Source: Deltaproteobacteria bacterium | GTDB taxonomy: Bacteria > Desulfobacterota > Desulfobacteria > Desulfobacterales > Desulfatirhabdiaceae | NCBI GenBank assembly: GCA_021778975.1 | Contig: JAJYBO010000019.1 | Location: forward strand, 1-21,213 | Length of the DNA: 21,213 nt | Reading direction: 5' to 3' | In this document: positions 15,427 through 21,213 of the stretch, piece after piece | Layout of the letters: each line of letters begins with the position of its first letter | Numbering within the stretch: position 1 is the stretch's first letter | Notes under the pieces: generated by a model | The model's database searches: none | Told to the model about the DNA's origin: nothing | What the model saw: the letters and a program-made list of their open reading frames with translations, nothing else | Program-made: the position numbers and the translations under genes

Positions 15427-15455
15427 TTTTTATATAATTTATTTTTTGCTGTCAA
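15427..15455 (-). promoter_or_regulatory. Promoter of rpsT
   Basis: On the minus strand a perfect TTGACA (15450-15455) is followed by a strongly A/T-rich spacer and either TAAAAA at 17 nt (15427-15432) or TATAAA at 15 nt (15429-15434). The leader would be about 55 nt. This is the best sigma-70-like promoter in the window, as expected for a ribosomal protein gene. Confidence 0.65.
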
Positions 15456-15460
15456 CCACT

Positions 15461-15482
15461 TTCATGGAAACCCTTCCATGAA
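15461..15482. repeat. 9-bp inverted repeat upstream of rpsT promoter
   Basis: TTCATGGAA and TTCCATGAA are perfect 9-bp arms around ACCC, immediately upstream of the rpsT -35. It also lies 22 nt past the stop of the exporter gene (minus strand). It could be an operator, or a hairpin protecting the exporter mRNA 3' end; no T-run follows on the minus strand, so it is not a classical terminator. Confidence 0.45.
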
Positions 15483-15504
15483 CACATGACCCTTTTTAGC
15501 GCCA

Positions 15505-16395
15505 TCATCCCCGTCCCCTGCTGTAAGGCGCCCAATTGGTCAGATAAATGCCTGAAACAACCAGCATCGCGCCAATCAATAACGACCGGGTCAGCGGTTC
15601 ATCCAGCATAAAAAATGCCAGAAGCACCGCGGACAGCGGAACGACATTGATAAACAGCCCTGCCTTTGTAGGGCCAATCTTCTGAATTCCCTCGTAATAC
15701 CATACAAATCCCAGAACCGTTCCGAAAAATCCCAGATACACCAGCGCCGCCCAGCTTTTGAATGAATAGTCGGGAATCCGGCGCCAGACGCCTTCCATCC
15801 CTGCCGGCAGCATGAGAGCGACAGCGCCCGCGATAGATGAGTAACAGATGGAAACTACAGGTGAAATTTTGCCGAGAACAGTCTTTCCTATGAGAGAGAA
15901 CGAAACCCAACTGATGACGCACCCCAGAATATTCAATTCTCCCCAGCCGAGATGACCCTGAAAAATCAACAGGGGATTGCCCCTGGAAATGACCGTCATG
16001 GCACCGAACACCGACAGCAGGATGCCTGTAACCTTGATAGGGGTTAAAGATTCTTTGAAAAAAATCGCCGAAAACAAGGAGATCATTACAGGGTTGAGGG
16101 CGATAATCAACGCGGCGCGCCCCGCGTCAATGGAATGAAGTCCGTTAAAAAAGAAAAAATTATACGCAAAAACGCCCGTAAACCCCAGCAGCAGAAGGGG
16201 AACGATCAATGATCTCTCGATCGCGGGCAACCGCCCTTCGACCTTCCAGACCACCACGATCAGAAATGCGGAGGCGATGGTAAACCGAAGAAACGCGGCG
16301 GAAAAGGGCAAAACTTCCTGAGAGACCATCCTGCCCGCAATGAACGTACCGCCCCAGAAAATGGCTGTCAGCACCAGTTTGATGTAAGTTGACAT
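15505..16395 (-). CDS. EamA/DMT-family membrane transporter
   Basis: The 296-aa protein has about ten hydrophobic segments in two EamA repeats, the drug/metabolite transporter layout. The first repeat begins IKLVLTAIFWGGTFIAGR and includes FLRFTIASAFL and the FFNGLHSIDAGRAALIIALNPV turn. The second has LVYLGFFGTVLGFVWYYEGIQKIGPTKAGLFINVVPL and LLAFFMLDEPLT. Such permeases export amino acids, nucleosides or drugs; the substrate is unknown. The frame runs far upstream into the RNase Z-like gene, so I use the ATG at 16395, which gives the usual N-terminus. A GTG at 16413, overlapping the previous stop as GTGA, is an alternative adding six residues. It follows the RNase Z-like gene by 14 nt. Confidence 0.9.
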   Translation of the reverse strand: MSTYIKLVLTAIFWGGTFIAGRMVSQEVLPFSAAFLRFTIASAFLIVVVWKVEGRLPAIERSLIVPLLLLGFTGVFAYNFFFFNGLHSIDAGRAALIIALNPVMISLFSAIFFKESLTPIKVTGILLSVFGAMTVISRGNPLLIFQGHLGWGELNILGCVISWVSFSLIGKTVLGKISPVVSICYSSIAGAVALMLPAGMEGVWRRIPDYSFKSWAALVYLGFFGTVLGFVWYYEGIQKIGPTKAGLFINVVPLSAVLLAFFMLDEPLTRSLLIGAMLVVSGIYLTNWAPYSRGRG

Positions 16396-16409
16396 ATTTG
16401 TGCATCCAT

Positions 16410-17423
16410 TCACGAAACCGTCAAACGCCGATACGCCTCGCGGGCCTCCGCGTTCAGCAACGCTTCCTGCCCGGTATATCGCGGCGAATGATGAAAAAGC
16501 GTGAAGCGTTTGACACCGGCCTGCGCTGCCAGAACGCCCGCCTGCCATGCCGTCAGATGATATTTCTGCGCCGCCAGTTCGTGATGCGTTTCTAAAAAAG
16601 CGGCTTCGATAAAAAGTTGATCTGAATTTCCGGCGATGTTCACGATTTTTTCCGTATTGGCGTCGTTGTAGGCGACGTCTGTAACATATGTGATTTTTCG
16701 CCCTGGCGTGACAACCGCTATCTTTTGGCAGAGTTCGCCAAGAGGATAACCGGTAGCTTTCCCCGATGGTCCGGCACCATCCATCGTGAAGATGGCGTCC
16801 GGATCGTTTTCTGAAAACAGGGCCTGTTTGAAAGCCGAAATCCACGGACCAACCCTCAGCCCCATAGCCTCGACACAGTCCTTCCTGATGTTGACATGAA
16901 ATCTCTCGGTAACGGAAAACGCCAGACAGGGAATGCCATGATCCAGAACCGCAGCGGAGACCTTCCATCCAGGACATTCGACAATATGGGCCTGAAATGG
17001 TTTTTCAATTGCCGGCGACATGGGGATAAACTGGTTTTTGCATTCATACGAACGCGTCACCATCCGGTGTTCATGAATCTCGGTAACATTCAATACGAGG
17101 GAATTTTCATAGTGCGCTACCAGATTCCATGAATATCCGGAAAACTTGCCTTCCACATGCTTCAGAAATCCGGCGGGGCCATACATGTTCAGGGCTTTGT
17201 TTCTGCCCAGGCACAACCGCAGCATCCGGTCAAACCCCACAAAATGATCCATGTGGGTATGGCTGACAAACACATGACTGATTTTCAAAACATCTCTGGG
17301 AGAAATCCGGGCGATATCGCCCAGATCGAAGAGGATGGAATGGTTTTGAAACAAAAACTGGATGTAAAGACACGGATCTTCAAACGGCCCGTTCACCAGT
17401 CGGGGGTGTAACGCCGGGCGCAT
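16410..17423 (-). CDS. rnz: RNase Z-like metallo-beta-lactamase-fold hydrolase
   Basis: The 337-aa protein has the zinc-binding motif SHTHMDH (His55, His57, Asp59, His60), LDHG (His163), TYVTDVAYND (Asp250), KYHLTAWQAG (His290) and FHHSPRY (His312/313). That order of ligands matches RNase Z (ElaC), the endonuclease that trims tRNA 3' trailers, and the size (about 300-340 aa) fits. The match is weaker in the middle part, so a related MBL hydrolase with another substrate cannot be excluded. The ATG at 17423 starts 2 nt after the upstream stop with no Shine-Dalgarno site, suggesting coupled translation; the longer open frame to 17741 merely shadows the upstream gene. Its neighbours are an unknown protein and recJ upstream and an exporter downstream. 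Confidence 0.78.
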   Translation of the reverse strand: MRPALHPRLVNGPFEDPCLYIQFLFQNHSILFDLGDIARISPRDVLKISHVFVSHTHMDHFVGFDRMLRLCLGRNKALNMYGPAGFLKHVEGKFSGYSWNLVAHYENSLVLNVTEIHEHRMVTRSYECKNQFIPMSPAIEKPFQAHIVECPGWKVSAAVLDHGIPCLAFSVTERFHVNIRKDCVEAMGLRVGPWISAFKQALFSENDPDAIFTMDGAGPSGKATGYPLGELCQKIAVVTPGRKITYVTDVAYNDANTEKIVNIAGNSDQLFIEAAFLETHHELAAQKYHLTAWQAGVLAAQAGVKRFTLFHHSPRYTGQEALLNAEAREAYRRLTVS

Positions 17424-17425
17424 GG

Positions 17426-17845
17426 CTATGGCAGGAACTTGACCACCTGTTTGTTGATACAGGTATAGATGTCTTCGTCGGATCCGTAGATGTCCACCAC
17501 ATCTTTGTGATTGATGAGCTGTTCGATGACGAACGCCGTCAGGTAGAGGCTGACAACATGCGGGTTGGCGACCACCTGCCGAAATGGAGAACACTGGAAA
17601 TCTATGTCGAAATCGTCGGCCTGGCTGAGTTTTTCGAGAGATTTGGCGATCTGCTGTTCGAGACCGGGCTTGTTGGCGGTTTCGACAAGCTTGTTTTCGA
17701 TAAGCTTCATGGCAATGGCTTTGGATAATGGTTCTATGCAATCTTTGAGTCCGCCGATGGCAGTTCTGCGCGCGTGTTCTTTCGAAGACTCGATTTTGGA
17801 CAGAATATTGCTTTCACGTGTGCTGGGCCGGAATACTTTCGCCAT
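17426..17845 (-). CDS. Hypothetical protein, 139 aa, not recognised
   Basis: I do not recognise this family. The 139-aa product is soluble, with no signal peptide or membrane segment. Residues 1-75 look helical and charged (MAKVFRPSTRESNILSKIES then KEHARRTAIGGLKDCIEPLSKAIAMKLIENKL and EQQIAKSLEKL). The second half (DFDIDFQCSPFRQVVANP, VVSLYLTAFVIEQLINHKDVVDIYGSDEDIYTCINKQV) is mixed alpha/beta with an acidic turn. A good Shine-Dalgarno site (AAGGTGG, 6 nt before the ATG at 17845), codon use like its neighbours and tight spacing (66 nt after recJ, 2 nt before the RNase Z-like gene) argue for a real gene. Position hints at a role in nucleic-acid metabolism, which is guesswork. Confidence 0.8.
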   Translation of the reverse strand: MAKVFRPSTRESNILSKIESSKEHARRTAIGGLKDCIEPLSKAIAMKLIENKLVETANKPGLEQQIAKSLEKLSQADDFDIDFQCSPFRQVVANPHVVSLYLTAFVIEQLINHKDVVDIYGSDEDIYTCINKQVVKFLP

Positions 17846-17911
17846 AAAACGCCACCTTTTTACATATATGGTTTGCCAACAAAAACGGATAAATTGATCA
17901 CCTGAACCACA

Positions 17912-19678
17912 TCAGGCTCCACATGATTCCATAATAGATTCGGACATGGCCGATTGCAAGGAAAATTTGGCATCTTCGATAAGAATTTGCATTGTTCGAC
18001 TGCCATTCCAGTAATTCCATCGCAGCCGGTAAATCATTTCCTTCATATTCGGTCCAGCAGGCGATTGTGGATCGCAGCGAAACTGAATTGCCAGAATTCC
18101 CGGATGTGACGGATGATCCGCGGGTTTCAGGATCATCCGGCGGGTATTGTTGCCGACCATTCGGGACGAAACGACATGCACCTTATTGGCGTAAAACACG
18201 GGTTCGGGGTTGTCCATACCGTATGGCTTCAGCAATTCCATATCGGAAATGAGGGTTTCGGAAATGTCTTCGAGATTCAGAATGCGATCCACCCCGATGT
18301 CAATCTCGCGCGGTGCGACAGCGATTTCCGAGGCGGCAATCCGGGTAAACCGTGTTCTGAATTCCGAAATTCTGCCGGCGTCAATTTCAAGCCCGCCCGC
18401 CAGTGCATGGCCGCCGTATCGCATCAGGCAATCTGCACAGGCGTGAATGCTCCGATATATGTCAAAACCGGGGATGCTTCTGCCAGAGCCTTTTCCCACC
18501 CCATTTTGTACGGAGATCAGAATGACCGGCAGACAATATGCCTGCACCAGTCTGGACGCCACAATCCCCAGCACCCCCGGCGCCCAGTCCGCGCCGGCGA
18601 TTACCAGCGCCATATCGTCGAGCTGTTCAGGATGCGCGGCGAGGCGCTGCCGAATATCATCGAAAATCTGCTGTTCGACATGCTTTCTCTGAACATTTAA
18701 CGCGTCCAGGGAGTGGGCCAGCACTCTGGCCTTGCGGGCATCCGGCTCCAGCAGCAGATGCAGGGCGGTATCGGCATGTTCCATTCTTCCGGCGGCGTTC
18801 AATCGGGGCGCCAGTTTGAAGGCGACGTCATCCGAATCCAGCGACGAGATGTTACCGCCCGATATCTCGATCAGGGAACGAATACCGGCGCGCGCGCCGG
18901 TATTGATCACATCCATCCCGTTTTTGACGAAAATGCGGTTGTCGCTGGTAAGCGGCACCATATCCGCGATGGTGCCCAGCGCGACCAGGTCGCAATAGGT
19001 TTTCAGATTGGGTTCTTTTCGAGACGCCCAGAACCCCATGTCTCTGAGATATTTTCTTAAATAAATAATCAGAAAATACACGACCCCCACGCCGGCAAGG
19101 TTGTCGGCGCGTGAAAGGCAATCTTTCCGTTTGGGGTTGATAACGGCCAGTGCTTCCGGGACTGCATCCGAAATGGCGTGGTGATCGGTAATGATGATGT
19201 CAATGCCGGCCCGCCGTGCGGCTGGCATCACATCGTGGCTGCTGGAACCGCAGTCCACCGTGATGATAAGGTCTATGCCGCGGCAAAACGCGTCGTCGTC
19301 AATATGCTTTTTCTGAAGCCCATATCCTTCCGATTCCCGATGGGGGATATAACAGGATACAGGAACACCTGTGGTTTGAAGAAAATCGTGGAGCAGCGCC
19401 GTGCCGGTAACGCCATCCACATCGTAATCGCCGAAAACGAGGATATGCTGCTGGTGCGTGATGGCATGATAAATCCGGCGGGCGGCTTTGTCCATGTCCG
19501 TGAATGAATCCGGCGATGTCAGCCGCTGGAACGAAAAATCCAGAAACCGCTCGGCATCGGCTTCCGAATCAATGCCGCGATTGACCAGCAGTGAGGATAT
19601 GAAGGGACTGCACCCAAGATGCTTTTCGAGCCGGCGCATGGCGTCGGCGTCGGGTTGTAAAAAATTCCATCGTTTCAT
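17912..19678 (-). CDS. recJ: Single-stranded-DNA-specific exonuclease RecJ
   Basis: RecJ degrades single-stranded DNA 5' to 3' in recombination and mismatch or base-excision repair. The 588-aa protein shows the DHH phosphoesterase motifs: FGDYDVDGVTG (82-92), GYGL (118-121), VDCG (141-144) and TDHHA (164-168). LVALGTIADMVPL, PRLNAAGR (291-298), DWAPGVLGIVASRL (364-377) and the DHHA1-type GGHALAGG (422-429) come next, followed by an OB-fold-like C-terminus with ETLISDMELLKPYGMDNPEP. The usual His in the W-H-x-G-V segment is Ala here. Start at 19678 matches the family N-terminus. A possible TTGTCG-17 nt-TATATG promoter (19710-19715 and 19687-19692) would leave almost no leader. First gene of the recJ-hypothetical-rnz-exporter group. 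Confidence 0.97.
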   Translation of the reverse strand: MKRWNFLQPDADAMRRLEKHLGCSPFISSLLVNRGIDSEADAERFLDFSFQRLTSPDSFTDMDKAARRIYHAITHQQHILVFGDYDVDGVTGTALLHDFLQTTGVPVSCYIPHRESEGYGLQKKHIDDDAFCRGIDLIITVDCGSSSHDVMPAARRAGIDIIITDHHAISDAVPEALAVINPKRKDCLSRADNLAGVGVVYFLIIYLRKYLRDMGFWASRKEPNLKTYCDLVALGTIADMVPLTSDNRIFVKNGMDVINTGARAGIRSLIEISGGNISSLDSDDVAFKLAPRLNAAGRMEHADTALHLLLEPDARKARVLAHSLDALNVQRKHVEQQIFDDIRQRLAAHPEQLDDMALVIAGADWAPGVLGIVASRLVQAYCLPVILISVQNGVGKGSGRSIPGFDIYRSIHACADCLMRYGGHALAGGLEIDAGRISEFRTRFTRIAASEIAVAPREIDIGVDRILNLEDISETLISDMELLKPYGMDNPEPVFYANKVHVVSSRMVGNNTRRMILKPADHPSHPGILAIQFRCDPQSPAGPNMKEMIYRLRWNYWNGSRTMQILIEDAKFSLQSAMSESIMESCGA

Positions 19679-19790
19679 GTCCGGAGCATATACTCCATAT
19701 GAGAGGATTCGACAACTTCAATTCGTGGCAACCGATATCGCACCTCGACGCGGATGGACATGATTTTATGTTGATACCCGACAGCATAAG

Positions 19791-20075
19791 GTGATAAAAA
19801 AATCGCCAGTGAAAACTGTCAAACGATATTTTCGGGTGGATCGCACCGCCATCGGGTTGATGCGATTCATTTTCGAAGGATATGAGGGCATCGCCGGAAT
19901 TACGACAATAGCACCGGCCGCCGGCGTGGTGGAACTGTTTATCGCGCCGGGATGCGAGACGGATGTCAACGAAATTCTGATGGATATCCAGCGGTGGATA
20001 CATATGGAGCCCCTCGAAGCTCCCCTGTTGGAGGACCCTTTACAAAAAATGAACAGTGGTGACGATGCTTCCTAA
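19791..20075 (+). CDS. DUF4911 domain-containing protein
   Basis: The 94-aa product contains FIFEGYEGIAGITTIAPAAGVVELFIAPGCETDV, which I recognise as the DUF4911 core, a small uncharacterised family often found next to miaB in Desulfobacterota. It is soluble, with no catalytic signature. The frame starts with GTG at 19791; no Shine-Dalgarno site is properly spaced, and a second GTG at 19809 is possible, so the start is uncertain. Its end overlaps the miaB start by 11 nt, so the two are almost surely co-transcribed and coupled. Function is unknown; context suggests a link to tRNA modification or Fe-S protein handling. Confidence 0.8.
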   Translation: MIKKSPVKTVKRYFRVDRTAIGLMRFIFEGYEGIAGITTIAPAAGVVELFIAPGCETDVNEILMDIQRWIHMEPLEAPLLEDPLQKMNSGDDAS

Positions 20076-21213
20076 AACCGTCTATATTCACACCATCGGC
20101 TGTCAGATGAATGTTTATGATTCCGAACGGATCGCGGGCGGGCTGATGTCCGTGGGGTATCATCGAGTGTCGGCGCCGGAGCAGGCGGATCTGGTCATAT
20201 TGAATACCTGCGCGATCCGGGAAAAAGCGGAGCAAAAGGTGTTCAGTTTTCTGGGGCGCATGGCCGGTTTAAAACGTCAGAATCCCGATATGATGATTGG
20301 CGTCGGCGGGTGTGTGGCGCAGCAGGAAGGGCGCGCCATTCTGGACAGAGCCCCATATCTGGACATTGTGTTTGGCACCCATGCCGTCAACCGGCTTCCG
20401 CGCCTGGTGCAGCAGGTGGAGACTTCCGGCGGCAGGCTGGTGGATGTGGCGTTTTCGGACACCCTTCAGGAAACCGTATGGCGCCCGGATATTTCGGAAG
20501 ACGGCCAGATCTGCGGGTTCGTCACGATCATGCAGGGCTGTGACAACTACTGCACTTATTGCGTGGTGCCATATGTGCGGGGCAGAGAAATGAGTCGAAC
20601 GCCGGAACGGATCATTTCTGAAATTCGAGAGCGGGTGGCATCCGGCGTTCTGGAAGTGACGCTTCTGGGGCAGAATGTCAACAGCTATGGAAAAAAAGAA
20701 GGTCTGTGCGATTTTGCGGAACTTCTGGAGCAGGTGAACGCGGTGGACGGTCTGTGCAGAATCCGATTCACCACCTCCCATCCCAAAGATATTTCGGACA
20801 GATTGATCTCGTGTTTCAGCCGTTTAAACAGGTTGTGCCACCATATTCACCTTCCGGTTCAGTCTGGTTCCAGCCGGGTATTGCACCGGATGAACCGAAA
20901 ATATACCCGCGAGATGTACCTCGAAAAGATTGCCGCGCTCCGCGCCGCCTGCCCGGATATTGCCATAACATCCGATATGATCGTGGGCTTTCCCGGAGAA
21001 ACGGATGAGGATTTTGAGCAAACGCTTTCGCTGATGCGGGAAGTGTCTTTTGACGGCCTGTTTGCGTTCATGTATTCCGACCGCCCCAACGCGCCCGCCG
21101 CCCAATTCTCCGGCAAGGTGTCAGAAACTGAAAAAGCCGGGCGTCTTCAACAGGTACTCGGTCTTCAGGACACCCTAACGCTTTGGAAACACCAGTCGCT
21201 GGTGGATACCACG
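20065..21213 (+). CDS. miaB: tRNA-2-methylthio-N6-dimethylallyladenosine synthase MiaB (3' partial)
   Basis: MiaB is a radical-SAM methylthiotransferase that adds a methylthio group to i6A37 of tRNAs reading UNN codons. The 383 visible residues begin MLPKTVYIHTIGCQMNVYDSE, whose CQMN is typical of MiaB rather than RimO. Cys13, Cys49 and Cys83 should bind the auxiliary 4Fe-4S cluster, and Cys159-Cys163-Cys166 (GCDNYCTYC) the radical-SAM cluster. VPYVRGREMSR, LLGQNVNSYG, HLPVQSGS and DMIVGFPGET follow in order. The frame is open to the window edge; the remaining 60-70 residues with the TRAM domain lie outside. The ATG at 20065 sits within the end of the DUF4911 gene, with only a weak GGTGA before it. 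Confidence 0.96.
   Translation, partial: MLPKTVYIHTIGCQMNVYDSERIAGGLMSVGYHRVSAPEQADLVILNTCAIREKAEQKVFSFLGRMAGLKRQNPDMMIGVGGCVAQQEGRAILDRAPYLDIVFGTHAVNRLPRLVQQVETSGGRLVDVAFSDTLQETVWRPDISEDGQICGFVTIMQGCDNYCTYCVVPYVRGREMSRTPERIISEIRERVASGVLEVTLLGQNVNSYGKKEGLCDFAELLEQVNAVDGLCRIRFTTSHPKDISDRLISCFSRLNRLCHHIHLPVQSGSSRVLHRMNRKYTREMYLEKIAALRAACPDIAITSDMIVGFPGETDEDFEQTLSLMREVSFDGLFAFMYSDRPNAPAAQFSGKVSETEKAGRLQQVLGLQDTLTLWKHQSLVDTT

Noticed and set aside
16396..16977. Long N-terminal extension of the EamA exporter
   Set aside because: It overlaps the RNase Z-like gene in another frame, and the extension is not membrane-like.

Overview
This window is a housekeeping segment of a Gram-negative bacterial chromosome, most likely a sulfate-reducer-like member of the Desulfobacterota (former Deltaproteobacteria). 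The clues are a selenocysteine-type selD, a DUF4911 protein directly upstream of miaB, an outer-membrane LptE lipoprotein after leuS, and the cluster rplU-rpmA-obgE-proB-proA-nadD-rsfS-gpmI. The assignment is inferred from gene content and order; no rRNA or other phylogenetic marker search was possible. I see no tRNA, rRNA, CRISPR array, insertion sequence, prophage or toxin/defence cassette.

Layout. (1) 202-1689 (-) is an acetyl-CoA hydrolase/succinate:acetate CoA-transferase, divergent from selD (+, 1900-2955). selD is read through an in-frame TGA at 1960-1962 that should encode selenocysteine, with a hairpin right after it. (2) 2942-11370 is a long minus-strand block. In transcription order it runs rplU, rpmA, obgE, proB, proA, nadD, rsfS, gpmI, a nitroreductase and a cation diffusion facilitator. 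Several junctions overlap by 4 to 35 nt, so at least rplU to gpmI probably forms one operon covering ribosome assembly, proline synthesis, NAD synthesis and glycolysis. (3) 11371-11900 is a divergent intergenic region of about 530 nt, with a candidate rplU promoter and a structured leuS leader. (4) leuS and lptE (+, 11901-15049) are translationally coupled. (5) rpsT (-) faces lptE; it starts with TTG and has a good promoter and terminator. (6) 15505-19678 (-) holds recJ, an unrecognised 139-aa protein, an RNase Z-like metallo-beta-lactamase and an EamA exporter. (7) 19791 to the window end (+) holds a DUF4911 protein and miaB, which is cut by the window edge.

How they fit together. Most genes serve translation and its maintenance: ribosomal proteins L21, L27 and S20, the Obg GTPase and RsfS, leucyl-tRNA synthetase, tRNA processing and modification (RNase Z, MiaB), and selenophosphate supply for Sec-tRNA. 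Proline and NAD synthesis, glycolysis, RecJ repair and LPS export fill the rest. No new multi-gene system is evident. The points most worth a second look are the selenocysteine SelD that ordinary gene calling truncates, the structured leuS leader, the TTG-started rpsT, and the uncharacterised protein between recJ and the RNase Z-like gene.
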